Below, piece by piece: positions 1 to 12,625 of a DNA stretch of 64,000 nt (positions are counted from its first letter, which is position 1; each line of letters opens with the position of its first letter). The position numbers and the translations under genes were made by a program. The notes below the pieces were generated by a model, which was not told the origin of the DNA, did no database searches, and saw nothing but the letters and a program-made list of their open reading frames with translations. The stretch comes from Neostapfia colusana (Eukaryota; Streptophyta; Magnoliopsida; Poales; Poaceae): positions 40,830,699 through 40,894,698 of the forward strand of contig JASWHV010000013.1 in assembly GCA_030760725.1 (NCBI GenBank). Reading direction: 5' to 3'.

Positions 1-556
1 CCAATTTTTGCCGTGGCGGATGGCACAAGCTCATAGCATGTCTTCAACCACTTGATTCACCCGTTCAGTTTGACCATCCATCTGTGTGTGATACGCAGAA
101 CTTCAGATCAGTTTGGTCCTCAACGACGCGTGCAGCAGTTAGAAAAACCGAGCGACGAACAGCGCACCGCGATCTGAAATAATGGAGCGGGAAACACCGT
201 GCAAGCACAAGATCCTTGCAATATACAGCTCCGCATATTGCTTGGCCACGTAACTTGTATGTATGGGAATAAAATGAGCCGACTTGGTTAGTCGATCGAC
301 TATCACCCAAATCCAATCATACTTGTGAGATGTGAGAGGTAATCCGACTATGAAGTCCATGCTGATATCCTCCCACTTCCATACCGGAATGTTCAAGGGT
401 TGCAGCTGTCCGGCTTTACGCATATGGTCGGCTTTCACACGCCTACACATATCGCGTTCAGATACGTACTTTGCAATTCCTCTTTTCATCCGCATCCACC
501 AAAACCTGGTTTTCAGACCCTGGTACATCTTGCTGCTGCCCGGATGAATAGAGTAC
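1..556 (-). pseudogene. Element P integrase remnant
   Basis: Part of a Ty3/gypsy polyprotein read leftward. From 556 it runs through the HPGS segment of the integrase zinc-finger region, the MDFIVGLP segment with the first catalytic Asp, and the SDRG segment with the second. It then hits a stop near 139; the DGQTERVNQ segment follows in another frame, so the reading frame is broken. One Cys of the usual CDTC zinc-finger motif is Arg here (RDMC). The matching upstream part (gag to RNase H, same strand) lies at 59862-62722. Both pieces are best read as one old element split by later insertions. About 135 codons between the two pieces are missing. The 3' end of P and its 3' LTR lie left of the window. 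Confidence 0.85.
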
Positions 557-622
557 TGTGGGGACCACCCCGTGGTTCACCCACTCCAAGATCGGATAGG
601 GTGGTGCCATGCGATGCGGCAC
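557..622 (-). mobile_element. H0 LTR remnant, terminal piece
   Basis: Starts TGTGGGGACC directly in P's pol sequence and resembles the terminal parts of the H1 and S LTRs, including the GGTGCC/GGCACC hairpin at 603-623. The same LTR resumes at 57568 after the H1 insertion. Orientation is minus, judged from the direction of the shared LTR blocks. No primer-binding site or polypurine tract adjoins it, so it behaves as a solo LTR or the remains of one. Confidence 0.75.
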
Positions 623-627
623 CTAAC
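623..627. repeat. Target-site duplication of H1, left copy
   Basis: CTAAC immediately left of H1; the same five bases follow H1 at 57568-57572. The H0 LTR reads continuously across the site when H1 is removed. Confidence 0.9.
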
Positions 628-780
628 TTTGGCGGACCGGAATCCGCTCATCCAGGATCGCAGAGGGTGGTGCCGCGCGATGCGACACCCGACAGCACAC
701 GTCATAAGAACACAATATATTACATGGAAAAAGAAACTGAACTGTACAAACGGTACAATACTCAGTTACAAACTATTGTC

Positions 781-786
781 TTTATT
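781..786 (-). terminator. LTR polyadenylation signal (H1 left LTR)
   Basis: AATAAA on the minus strand, about 100 nt downstream of the stop of the LTR ORF and about 150 nt before the LTR end. A homologous AATAAA sits at the same place in every LTR of the window. Confidence 0.7.
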
Positions 787-885
787 ACACAGCGGAAGTC
801 TACTATTCTACAACTCACGCCCGCCTATCTAGCAAAAGTTGGTTGTCCAGCCCTAGGGCAACCTACACTAGCTGCACGTCTCAGC

Positions 886-2089
886 TCAGCACGGCGTGTA
901 CGGCTCCCACTCAGCCGTGGTCCCCGACGGAGGGTAACCCTCGCCGGTGGACTCGTACTCTGAGTCCGTGGGTGGCTCCTCACCTGAAAAACACTTAAGC
1001 AGCAACCATGAGCACGAGGGCTCAACAAGGCTTAACCGACTCACCTAACATGAAACTCTACATGAGGTGTACGATGACATAGGATAGTAATGTTGCAGCA
1101 AATGGACACGCCTACAAGTTCATCCTTAGTTCAGCTTTTAGTACAAGTTAACAGTTCAGGAAGCTGAAATTTAGTAAGCAATGTTTGGTGGCAAACATGT
1201 AGCAATACAATATTATATCATATCAGCAATATTGAATCAACATATTTCATACATTATTCTACGTCACGACTCAGTGACCAAGTGGTACTCTTCACCGCGA
1301 GGGACGGCGAATCGACTCGATATACACCTGCAGGGAAACCCAAAGAGCACGTCACGTACGCCCACCCGTGGAGCTGCACAGCACGCTCACTCGATGTCGT
1401 ACGGGACAACCTTTCACCCAACAGCCCAAACGTCAAACTGGTCGCACCGAAACGAGCAGGAGGTTCCCCACACGGAGCATCTCTCTATGCCCGTTGGCAG
1501 ATTTCCACCTTGCTGCCCTCAGCTACACCTATAAATCGGTGCGTTATGCCTCGACGCCCGGAGGTTTAGGCTACATCGGTTTATTGGGGCCCATATATCC
1601 GATATGCCTTCGGTACGTTCAAACTTGATCAGCGTGGGCCACACACGGATCAGTCCTCAATCGACACGGACAGAGCTGCGCACACAAGACTTCCTCTTGC
1701 TGCGCCCTAGCCCCTGCCTAGTCTCATTTTCATTACTAAAGTGATCTCACATCACTCAACCGAACCCGTGTGTCCCAAGCCTATCTCGCGAGTAGATTCC
1801 AACTACTCGACTTGTACCGAAGTTCTATGAAACATTAAGCATATCCTGTCTACGCGAGGTCTTAGACACTACCCTCACACTTATGGAAAATTTCTGGTCA
1901 TGCAAGTGGGGTTCCATTCATCCTACACCTAATGCACATTCATACATCACCCTAAATATGTAAACAAAGCAAAACCTGATAAAAGAGTTAATGCAAACCG
2001 GGGCTTGCCTTGTTGCTGCTGATCAGGGGTTAGTTCTTCTTCTAGAGGTAGGAAGTCAAGAACTTCTGGAGCCTCCTCGCCTTCAGCGA
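886..2089 (-). CDS. LTR-embedded small acidic ORF, two exons (H1 left LTR)
   Basis: Predicted spliced ORF inside the LTR, function unknown. Exon A runs 2089 to 2009 (81 nt): it follows an AG, is rich in Glu, Pro and Gln, and ends AAG before a GC-type donor (GCAAGC). Exon B runs 983 to 886 (98 nt): it follows TTTTTCAG and ends in TGA after codons for AEWEPYTPC. The frame stays open across the inferred junction. E, F and H0 LTRs have the same layout with exon A of 81 or 78 nt and exon B of 89 or 86 nt, all length differences being multiples of three. I could not find a convincing upstream coding exon or start codon in this family. Splicing is inferred. Confidence 0.45.
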
Positions 2090-4555
2090 CTACACGTTAA
2101 TAATATACTACATGTTAATGAATATGCACATGAGTTTATAGTAATGCTTCTGCTATTAGTTCTCTAACCAGTTTCTAACACCTGGAACTCTGTTTAAGAA
2201 TTTAAAATGAAGCTGGGGTTTATTAGTTTGGTCTTGGACCTAAGCACATGGTGAAGTGCTAAGTGGTTATCCCCCTCTTCCACATTGATCACCTTAAGTG
2301 GTTTAACAGAGCAGGGGTGATACAGAGCTCCAATGGAGGTGAGAATTTGTGTGTGAGTTCCTTGTCACCAGACAACTCTCTGGACCAAAATTTAGCACTT
2401 TTCATTGAGTGGTTTGCTCAGCATAATTCTCTTTGCAAATAAGCAAAGAAGAATAAATTTTGAGGTAACACCCCTGTTCATGCCCAACTTAGTGAATTAC
2501 AATTTCAATTATAGCTCATAGAGTTTGCATGAATTTTCCTAGCATTTCTGGAGCTAAGGTTTGTCCAGAACTGAATTTCCAAGTTTTGGAAATTCTCTGA
2601 AAATGTTTCTGTATTCAAGTGAACACAGCACCTTCAAATTTAAACTGCTCTGATCAAATCAACTCCAAATGGCCTGAAACATTTACAGGGGTTCACTAAC
2701 ATACTAAAGAACATTATGGCAAAATTTGGGGATTTTTGGATGAACCAAACTCCCTCTAAAATTCTTTTGCTGAAAAGCTTGAAAGAATTCTCCAGAATTA
2801 AATATTAGGTTTCATACTAATTGGGTTTCATATTTGGATTGTACTCTGTTAGAGAAATACAACAAAATTTGTTTCATAATTTTTGGACTCTCCTACCCCA
2901 AGTTGTGGCCCTCCAAAGTTTAAACTACAAACTGGAAATCCCAAATTGTTTAAATGTCTGCCAGTGGGTCCCACCCGGCAGGTCTTCTCCTTCCTCGTGC
3001 CAAACAGGGGCCCGCGGCGGCGCACTACGGCGAGCGTCACCAGAACCACTTTCCCGGCCATCTCCCGACCCCAAACTCGCCGCCCCGCCCTAACTCATGA
3101 CGCTGAACTCAGCTCGGGGGTCACCGGCGGCCGTAGCTCACCGGAATAGGGCCCCCGATGGTGACAGCGGCGGTTAGGGTTCTGGTGTGGTCGGGAATGC
3201 GTTACAACGCATCAAAACGATCGGGAAAGGGTCGGAGAGCTCCGTGGAAGCTCGAGGGTGATGAAAATGGCCGCCAAACCCCATGAAAAGGTCGGCAACC
3301 TAGAGCTCCACGGTGACCCGAGCTATTATTCTACGGCGGCCCGAAAAACAACCAGAACCCGGCCATTTCTGGGTCATATCCCTTGATTCTTGGTCGAGGA
3401 GGGCCGCTAGGGAGTGAGGAAGGTGTGTGTAGGCTCACCCGAGCTGGGTTGGACGGTGCAGCTAGAATTTCGGGGTAGACCGACCCCTACCCGGGTGCAC
3501 TAGTTCTCGGGATTCTTAGGAATTCTCCATGCTCGGCCTATCAATGGCTATGAGGGTTGCAGCTACACGATCTGGATACTAAGGCACACCTTTTGCGTGT
3601 AGAAGTCAGGCGGTTAAACTGGCCGTGGCGTGCTGTCCACGGGGAGCAGTCCTCGGCTTCCAGCCGGTGGCCTGAGTTCTCAGTGGCGATCGTCGATTTG
3701 TGGCCGAATGAGGTGCTAACGCCGCGAGGTGGTGGGGCAGTTAGCTAGAGCACATGCTGGTGCTCCTTTTTTTGTGTTGGCGGCTCGGGCAAAGGTCGAG
3801 CAGGCGCCGGCGTTCAGGGAAGATCGGGCGAGCGGCGCCGGTGAGTGAAACAGAGCCGGTGCTGTTCTGTTTTGCAGAGAAGCACGCGTACGGCTCGGTG
3901 GCGTGGGGAGGGGGTCACGTAGAGGAGGGGGCGAGCTGTCTCTCGGCTGCCAGCGCGAGCGAAGGGAACCAGGAGGTGGCTGCTCGGCCGATGGCGCGCG
4001 CGCGCGGCAGCTGGCTGCGCTCGGTTGACTGAGAAAACAGAGAGAAAGACTTGGGGGTTAAGTCTATTCCACCAAATGACATGTGGGTCCCACTGGTCAG
4101 TGCTCCCCCATCCCTCAAAAGATCTCCAAAATTTTGGCAAATGAGTAATTCAAATGTTTGAAGTCTCAAACTGAGCTACATTTGTATGATTGGAGAAGTT
4201 TCCCTCAAATTCAAATGTATATTTGAATTCTTGGCATATTTGGATCCTTTTTGGAAAAATGGGTAGCAAATCTTTTCAAAAATCATTGAAACTTTGCCTC
4301 CCCACTAATTTGGACCTGAGGAATCCAATTATGCACTTTGATCCTTGTTTTAGCTGCTGCAACCATGAGTTTGAATGCAACAGTTTTGAATCACCCTCTC
4401 ATGTGTCATCATATGTGTAGAAAGTTTGAACTAATACCCTTTTTGATGGAGGTTACTTACTCTTCACAATTCTTCACAAGATATTCACCACAAAACTGTG
4501 GTGTTGTGAGGTGAAGAAAAGTTTTTTTGCATGTCCCTTTTATTGGGCTTTTACA

Positions 4556-4569
4556 TCCCTCCCCCCTTA
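4556..4569 (-). other. H1 polypurine tract
   Basis: Purine run (AAGGGGGGAGGGA on the minus strand) directly before the 3' LTR, the plus-strand primer of LTR retrotransposons. It follows the block AATCTCGTCCCGAGATT, also found just upstream of the tract in S, E and F. Confidence 0.85.
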
Positions 4570-4588
4570 AATGAATCTCGTCCCGAGA

Positions 4589-7566
4589 TTACAAAAGAAG
4601 AGATAGCGATGTAATGGGGACTTGCCCGTGTTGAGACGCCATGAACTCCGGGTAATTTGAGCGAAGGAATTCCTCGCTCTCCCACGTTGCCTCTTCGGCG
4701 GTGTGGTTGCTCCAGAGTATTTTGTAGAACCACAATGTTCTGCTTCACGTGGTTCGGGTTTTCTCATCAATAATTGCCACCGGATATTCGTCATATGTCA
4801 AATCCGGTTTCAGCTCGCCGATGTCTTCGGTCGGGACAGCAGTGGTGTGCTTTAGACATTTTCGCAGTTGCGAAACATGGAACACGTCATGAAAACCAGC
4901 AAGGGATGCCGGTAGCTCCAGTCTATATGCTGCTGGTCCACACTTCTCGGTGATAGCATAGGGTCCAATAAAACGGGGAGCGAGCTTCCCCTTCACACCG
5001 AACCGGTGCACGCCCTTCATCAGAGACACGCGGAGGTACACGTGTTCACCGATGTCAAAGTGCAACGGTCTACGCCTCTTATCAGTGTAGCTCTTCTGCC
5101 GGGATTGAGCAGCCTTCAAGTTAGCTTGAATCGTCCGAACGCGCTCTTCGGCGTCGTTCACCACATCAACCCCGAATGTGACCCTTTCACCGGACTCGCA
5201 CCAATTTAACGGGGTGCGGCATTTGCGGCCGTAGAGAGCTTCGTAGGGTGCCATCTTGATACTCGCCTGATAGCCATTGTTGTACGAGAACTCCGCCAAT
5301 GGTAGGAGATCATCCCAGTTCCTATCGTGGTGGATGGCACATGCTCTCAACATGTCTTCTAATACTTGGTTCACCCTCTCTGTTTGGCATCTGTCTGAGG
5401 GTGGTAAGCGGAGCTTCTAATCAGTTTAGTACCCAAAGCACCATGCAACTGCTCCCAAAATCTTGACACAAACAATGCACCTCGGTCTGAGACTATGGTC
5501 TTGGGTACACCATGCAGGCATAGAATCCTGGCAATATATAACTCCGCATATCTGTTGGCATGGAAATGTGTATGTACGGGGATGAAGTGAGCTGACTTGG
5601 TTAGTCGGTCAACGATCACCCAAATGGAATCATGTTTGTTGGATGTTAAGGGTAATCCCACAATGAAATCCATGCTCACATCCTCCCATTTCCATGCTGG
5701 AATTTTCAGGGGTTGCAACAGCCCTGATTTCCTCATATGATCCGCCTTCACTCGTCTACACGTATCACACTCGGATACGTACTTCGCTACCTCCCGTTTC
5801 ATCTGTGTCCGCCAAAATTTCTTTTTCAAATCTTGGTACATTTTGTTGCTGCCCGGATGAATGGAGTATTTAGACAAGTGAGCTTCATCGAGGATCTTCT
5901 TTCTCAGCTCCATATCCCGGGGTACGACTATGCGGTCATTGAACCATAGCGTCCCCTCATCATCCTTCCGGAAACATTTGATCTCCCCGTTGTCTATCTG
6001 TCTCCGGAGATGTGCCATGCCTTTATCATCTTTCTGAGCTGCCATGATGTCCTCCTTGATGGTAGGGATGAGGGCAAGGTTGTACAGCGATCCATAAGGA
6101 ACCAAGTATAAACTCGGCTCTTCCTCCTCCACTGGTGTAATGGTGAGGTGATGGACATGTGATTTCCGACTCAGCGCGTCGGCAACCACATTCGTCTTGC
6201 CGGGGTGGTAGTGAATCTCATTTTCATAATCTTTGATCAGTTCTAACCACCTCCTTTTCCTCATGTTCAGCTCCTTCTGGGTGAAAATGTATTTCAAGCT
6301 CTTGTGGTCGGTGTAGAGGTGCACCAGATTCCCCAGGAGATAGTGCCTCCACATTTTTAGCGCCAAAATCACTGCAGCAAGCTCAAGATCATGAGTGGGA
6401 TAATGCTGCTCATGGTTCCGAAGCTGGCGTGAGCTATATGCGACCACACGTCCTTCCTGCATCAACACGCAGCCGAGCCCAATACCCGACGCGTCGCAAT
6501 ACACGTCGAAGGGCTTTGTTGTATCCGGCTGAGCTAAGACCGGGGCTGTTGTGAGATGCTTCACCAATGCTTGGAACGCTCCTTCACACGCTGTGTTCCA
6601 AACATATTTTATTCCCTTCTTCAGCAATTCTGTCATTGGCTTTGCGAGCTTGGAGAAGCTTGGAATGAATCTCCGGTAGTATCCCGCTAACCCGAGGAAG
6701 CTTCTGACTTCATGAACTGAAGTGGGAGCTTTCCATTTCAGCACTTGCTCTATCTTGCTTGGGTCAACCGCAATGCCTTCCGCGGACATGATATGTCCCA
6801 AGAATGGCACTTGGCTGATCCAAAACTCACATTTTCTGAACTTGGCGTAGAGCTTGTGGTCTCGCAATCATTGAAAAACGATCCGCAAGTGTTCGGCATG
6901 TTCGGCTTCTCTCTTGGAGTAAACCAAGATATCGTCGATGAACACTACCACGAACATGTCCAGCTCCGGCATGAACACTGAGTTCATGAGATACATGAAA
7001 TGGGCTGGAGCATTTGTGAGACCAAAATACATGACGAGATATTCATATAATCCATATCTCATCGAGAAGGCCATATTCGGGATATCCTCCGCCCGGATCT
7101 TTATCTGGTGATATCCAGAGCGAAGGTCCATCTTTGAGAACACACTTGCACCCACAAGCTGATCAAACAATATGTCGATGCGGGGCAGTGGATACTTATT
7201 CTTGATGGTGACTGCGTTGAGCGGCCGGTAATCCACACACAGCCTCAGGGTTTCATCCTTCTTCTTCACGAACAGCGTCGAGCATCCCCAAGGCGAGGAA
7301 CTCGGCCTAATGAAACCCTTGCTCGACAGATCATTGAGCTGTTCTTTCAGTTCAGCCAGCTCATTTGGAGCCATCTTGTATGGTCCCCGTGATATGGGCG
7401 TAGTCCCGGGTGCCAGCTCGATCTTGAACTCGACATCCCGCTCCGGTGGCATGCCCGGAAGATCATCCGGGAACACGTCGGGGTACTCCCGGACTACGGG
7501 AATGTCCTCTAACTTGAGAGCTTCAGCATTATTAGTTGCTGAAATTTCAGAAACTTTGAATTGCAA
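4589..7566 (-). pseudogene. H1 pol remnant: RT, RNase H, integrase, chromodomain
   Basis: Reads leftward from 7566. The RT start has the LEDIPVVREYPDVF block, then RPLNAVTIKNKYPLPRID, FSKMDLRSGYHQIKIRAED and the FIDD catalytic site. RNase H has DVYCDASG and LYTDHKS. Integrase has the HPGS, CDTCRRVKADH, MDFIVGLP and SDRG blocks and GKLAPRFIGPY. A chromodomain-like tail (WSNH, EEATWE) ends at a stop at 4589. Three lesions are visible: a TGA at 6868-6870 where relatives have Arg, a one-base deletion near 5384-5390 in the DGQTER block, and a TGA at 4745-4747, again from an Arg codon. Everything upstream of the PR-RT linker is missing, so it could not make Gag or protease. Confidence 0.9.
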
Positions 7567-8815
7567 AGATGTAACACATCTTCTACCCTTTCTAAAGATG
7601 TATCCTATGAGAATTTTTGATTTTTCTACTAGGATTTATATTTGAAAAACAGAACAGTCCAGAGAGTGCTTAACTCTGCCCTGATTCTGGACAGTTTACA
7701 CCCTTCTGGGATTTAAGCCCTCTTAAGTTGTGTTTCAGCTCTGGAAGGCTACAGAAAAGTTGTAGAGTACTTAAATAGCTTTCCAGAACTGTATACCACA
7801 CCTCCCTGGGCTTAAATACCTGTGAGTTATGCCCTGTTGAGGATCAGAAAACTTGCTGCCCAAAACAGAGCACTCTGTTTTTCAGTCCTTTTGAATCTAT
7901 ACTCATCACTATCCAATTTGTTTACCCAACCAGGGTCCTAAATGTTGAATCTAATGATTTTAATTCCTTGTTATCATTATTTTCATGCATATGCCTACAA
8001 TATCTCGGTACTACGTTCCTCACAAAAGAAAATCCTAACCGGATTATACCGGCATATACGTCTCAAGTGTGGCACTAAACGGTCTCTCGCACACGTTTTC
8101 TACATGGATACATACGTGGTTAGTGCCTGCAGAAGACCAAACAATAGTGATGCACACAAGGATTGTTTTCATTTCAGGCAGGATCATATTTAAAAGTAAA
8201 TACAAACAGCCGTATCATTGTCATACGGCCGCCCTTGAGTTAGGTCACGTCTCGAGGTACGTGATCGTGTTTCAACACCACACGATGGGGAACCCGAGTA
8301 TGTCATGAACGGGTCGTCACGGTTGGGAATGTTATCAACCCAACAGATACCACCTACTGCCCTGCAGGGTACGCCGATGGCAAGCGCTGCGTATGTCCTC
8401 CTGGGCTATTTCCAGACGAACACACTCTCGCGTTACTGACCACGCGATAGGGTCTCCACTTACTTGCCTAATGCACGCTAGGGATCAGCGTTTCATATGA
8501 ACTCAGGAACATGAAGAGTCCAAGAGGTTCATATTGACGTCTCACACCAAGCTGTGAGACCAATCCCTGAACCACGTTCCTCGTCAGGGGAGCTAACCGA
8601 AATTGAACCGCTTTCGGTGGCGTTCCTTACCATGCTTACCAAGCGTAGGTGCGTCGTTACATAATTAAAATTCAGAATTATAACACATAGGTTAGTCTTT
8701 GCCACTTTAAATAACTATGCTAGTATAGTCCTTACTTGGACAACTACCGAATCCTCACCGTAACCTAAGTTCTTCCCGTAATACAGTCCTTAAGTACTGT
8801 GTTATCCCCAATGCA
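7567..8815 (-). other. H1 leader, non-coding
   Basis: No gag, protease or extra ORF. It keeps the leader features of S, E and F: the GTGAGGA-ACGTAGTACCG block near 8005-8023 (a candidate splice donor in minus orientation), and strong hairpins at 8209-8229, 8322-8344 and 8539-8560. The part next to pol (7567-7930) is AT-rich and resembles the leader segment that precedes gag or the extra ORF in S and F, so the gag-PR loss looks like a deletion joining leader to RT. Confidence 0.6.
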
Positions 8816-8827
8816 GCTCTGATACCA
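8816..8827 (-). other. H1 primer-binding site (tRNA-iMet)
   Basis: TGGTATCAGAGC on the minus strand, complementary to the 3' end of plant initiator tRNA-Met, three bases inside the 5' LTR edge. It fixes the strand of H1 and the end of its LTR at 8831. Confidence 0.93.
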
Positions 8828-8830
8828 GGC

Positions 8831-8870
8831 TGTGGCGGACCGGAATCCGCTCATCCAGGATCGCAGAGGA
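8831..8870 (-). repeat. H1 5' LTR, first piece
   Basis: Matches 628-667 of the left LTR; interrupted by S after the target GAGGA (8866-8870). The LTR resumes at 22756 with GAGGG, the second target copy, one base different. Confidence 0.9.
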
Positions 8871-11800
8871 TGTCAAATTCCAAAAACTCAAGCAAGTGGA
8901 GCTGCAGTTCACACCGAGAAAAGGAGAGGGAATTTAAACTTCTGAATTTAAAGGTGTGAGCTCCAAGTCTAAACTTGAACTTGCAAAAATTCCCGAACAC
9001 GGAGATCTAAAGCTATCATTTGGTTCTCCACACATCCAATAATAGCCCGGCAAATTTTCAGAGCATTTGAAAAGGATTTCCTATTTGTTGGAATTTAAAC
9101 GGGAGAAAATTCGAATCTGAATTTAAATCTCAGTTTCAAATTTTAACTTTACCGAAATTCAAATTTGAGTGCACCATTGTGTTCCCCATATTTCTTTTGA
9201 CCTACCCTCCAAATTTTATCAAATTTGGAGCTCATTTGCCATTTTAAACCGAATTGGGGGAGGATAAGAGTGAGAAGGGGCGTGGACCCCACTGGTCAGA
9301 GACACACACGTAGTAGCTGCCGTGCTCTGTTTCTCAGCAACCGGAGAAGCGCCACCTCCCGTCGATCAGAGCCACCTCCCGCTCAAGGATGAGTACGAGT
9401 AAAGGGTGAGCAACACACCGCCTTCCCTGTGAATGGGCTCTCTTGCGCTCTCCACAGCCCCTGCCTTGCACCCCGAAGGAAAAACCAGCCATTGCAGCCG
9501 ACGACCTTCTCTGTTCTCCAGCAACTGAGCTCCATGAGCTTCTTCGTGGCCGACGGTCTACATGAAAAAGAGGCGCCCCAGACTGCTCTACACTCCGGTG
9601 AAAACCCCTCCCTTTTTTGTGCACTACAGAGCAAGAATTTCTGTGTTTACCGCAACTGTATTCATAGAACCGAGCCCCACAATTCTTCAAAATTCGTCGT
9701 GTTCAGTCCACCATCACTTGTGCCGAGCTGGAAACATGTTCTAGACTCTCCAGCGCCCCTCTAGGATCAAAAACCATCGAAAATCATCAAGAATTGGGGC
9801 TGTTCTTTGAGAATTTCGGGCTGGCACCAAATTTTGCCCTAGGTCGCCGATGAGCCCCTATTTGCAGCCATTTTTGGCTAGATTTGAGCTCATGCCGGTG
9901 ATGAGGGATCCCCCACAGTGCTATAGAGCCTAAGAACCGATCTTTTCGTGGATAAATCACTGCACACGACCTCGCCGGAGCCCTAGAGTTAGCTGTGGCC
10001 GGTGCGCACTACTTTCCGGCGAGTTTTAGCCGCCGGTGACCTCACCAATGAGTTCAGCAGGGTGAAAAATGTGGGGGCGGCCAGCAGGGTGTCCGGAGGT
10101 GGCCTGGAAGCTCATTTCCGGCGACCTCACCGGAGGCAGCCGCCACTGCTCTGTTTTGGCGCGTGGCTGGAGGTTAGGGATGACGAGTGGGACCCACTGT
10201 CAGCATTTAAACATTTTCCCGATTTTCCTATTTCAGTTCAAACTTTGGAGAGCCATAACTTTGTGTAGGGGTGTCCAAAAATTGTGAAACAAATTTTGTT
10301 GGATTCCTCTCAAAGAGTACTATCCAGGGGTGCATCCCAATGTTTATGAAAAATTCTGGATTTGCCTCATTAATTCATTAAATGAAAATTTTGTCTGAAT
10401 TTTTACAGTAGTTCTGTTAACTGGAAAATTCCCAAATTTGGGCAGAACATTCATCCAATAATCCTTGAACTCCAGTAAAAATTTCAGAGGCATTGGACTC
10501 AATTTGCTTGGCCAAATGTTGTTTGAATCCTCTATGTCTCTGAAAAATGGGAAAATAAACAGAGACATTTTCAGACTTTTAACCAAGTTTGGAAAATTCA
10601 TATCTCTGTGTAGGAAGCTCCAAAAATGGTGAAACCAAGTCCTATGGATTCATGAGACTCTAAAGTTTCTGAAAAACCAAATTTGGAGCATGACAAGACA
10701 CTATAATTGCCATAGGATTTCAGAGAAGTCAAATAGTAAGAAAATTCCCTAGGCCACATCTTCCATCAACTTTGTCTGATATTTTGCAAGCCATACCTCT
10801 GTATGATATATGGTCCACCGTAAAAATTTCAGAGCAAATTGAGATCATCTCCTCTAGTTTTCTGTTGGTTCCTTCTACTACCTTTCTTATGTCCATTATA
10901 AATAGATCTTTGCATTTCTCCAACAAACATCCACTGCCCACCTAAAGATATCCTCTGTTTCTATCCATAACAGAGCTCATATTTCACTTTAGAGTTGGTC
11001 TAAACCATTCGTAGTTCCTAAAACACATTTGTTTTATAATTCAGTTTCTCGTATTAAAACTGTGCATATTCATATCGGTAGGAAATACGACAAAGGAGGT
11101 CGACGGGCAACTTGACTTGGAGCAGCAAGTTGAAGCTTAACTCATCGCCAAGCTACTGACTATAAAATAGAACTAAACCTGCAGCAACATAAGGCAAGCC
11201 GCGGTTTGCATTTAACAACTTTTAGTTATATTTTGCTTTGTATCACTTTTATGGGTCTAGTATGTATTGTGCATTAGGTCAAGGTGATTGATACTCCAAA
11301 TGCATAGCCCACAAAACCTTGGAGTACAGGGTAGAATAGGTTACCTTCGTGTAGTTTCTGCTAGGCTAAAGTGGTATAGGATCCGGTACAAGTCCGGTAG
11401 TTGGAAGCCACCCGCGAGTTTAGGATGTGGGTACAGCGGGGTATGATTCTAGAAAATGAAAGTTCTGGAATGGAAAATGAGACCGAGCAGAGAGTAGGAG
11501 CAGCAGGACGTTGGGCCTGTGTGGCTGTAGCTCTGTTTGTGTCGGATAAGGACCGATGCGTATGCCGCCCTGCTGAGCAAGTTTGAACAGTACCGGATGC
11601 ATGTCGGATATATGGGACCCGATAAACCTATGTAACTCGGGTACTCTCGTGTCGAAACTTATACGGCCGTCCTTTGGGGGTTGGTGTCAGAGGTGTAAAC
11701 CCGCTAGCGGAGCAACTTCGACGTGTTCCGTGTAGTGGCCCTTCTGATGGGTCGGCGGAACTGGTTCGGCATTGGAGTGACGGGTGAAAGGTTCCTGCAT

Positions 11801-12621
11801 ACAACATAAGAAAGAGCTCACATGAGTCTTTCGAGGCGGGTGTATGTGTCGTGTATTCCGGGTGTGTCCTGATTGCAATCACCGTCCCTCGCGGTTATAT
11901 GAGTACCACTTGTTCACTGAGTTGTGACGTAGTAATAAATTCCAGATAAAGTGTGATGAATCGTTGCTGATGTGAAGTTGTTAAATTCATTGTATTGCCA
12001 ACCATGCATGCTATAGTGGTAGAGCTCACTAAGTTTATTTTCCTCCTTGGGCATCACCACATCGGAGGAAAGCGTTTCTTGTTTGATTGTGTACTTCCGA
12101 TGTGAGGGCTGCCTAAGGCATAATAATCTGCTGCTATAAACCTGAAAGTAAGGATCAACATTTAGGCGTGTCGTTATTGCATCATACCTTTCCTATGTTA
12201 GTAATCCCTGCACATAGAGTTCCATGTTTAGGAGTGTCGGTTAAGTCTTGCTGAGCCATCGTGCTCACGGTTGCATTATTAGTGTTTTGCAGGTTATAAA
12301 ATTTGCTATGAAGATGGTTGTTCGGTGAGCCATCAGAGACTCACCGGAAACCCTGCCGCTGCACTTATCTTTGTGGAAGCTAGTAGGAAGTGTCCGCGGG
12401 CTGGACGTCTTCTCTTTTGCATAGTTAGGACCGAGAGTAAGTGTATATGTATATTCCGCTGCGTGTACCCTCGTGGTACATTATTTTGTAAATGACACTA
12501 TCTTGAGAAATAAAAGACCTTGTACTTTATGGTTCTTTTTGTGTATGCTGTTCGGTGCCGTATCGCACGGTACCACCCAATGTGTATCCTGGAGTGTGGA
12601 TCCCGGAAGGGGTTCCCCACA
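8871..12621 (+). repeat. S 5' LTR
   Basis: 3751 bp, TGTCAAATTCC to CCCCACA. AT-rich U3, GC-rich segment at about 9300-10200, AT-rich middle, then the block shared with the other LTRs from about 11080. The homologue of the small LTR ORF is degenerate: the exon A region (11079 on) has an early stop, but the GC-type donor (AAG then GCAAGC, 11191-11199) and the acceptor TTTTGCAG (ending 12292) are kept, 1099 bp apart. The ORF-like stretches at 9334-9764 on both strands are repeated in the 3' LTR and have no recognisable homology. Confidence 0.92.
12509..12514 (+). terminator. LTR polyadenylation signal (S 5' LTR)
   Basis: AATAAA about 110 nt before the LTR end; followed by the terminal hairpin at 12554-12574. 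The 3' LTR copy is at 22643-22648. Confidence 0.7.
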
Positions 12622-12625
12622 GGCG

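Larger units (their letters stand above)
628..4555 (-). repeat. H1 3' LTR (left copy)
   Basis: 3928 bp. In element orientation it starts TGTAAAAGCCC at 4555, beside the polypurine tract, and ends at 628. It has an AT-rich U3 (about 4555-4050), a GC-rich stretch (about 4040-3000), an AT-rich middle, and a block with homologues in the other LTRs at about 2100-630. The polyadenylation signal is at 781-786. The long open frames in the GC-rich stretch (for example 3754-4032) are not conserved between LTR copies as proteins and I do not call them genes. Confidence 0.9.

Noticed and set aside
3240..3400. A first exon for the LTR ORF in H1
   Set aside because: An ATG-started frame ending near a possible donor exists at the right distance, but it carries stops or frameshifts in both LTR copies and does not resemble the E/F ORF.
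11079..12400. S LTR as a fifth carrier of the two-exon ORF
   Set aside because: Donor and acceptor positions are conserved, but the exon A region stops early and the exon B region is not alignable as protein, so I treat it as degenerate.
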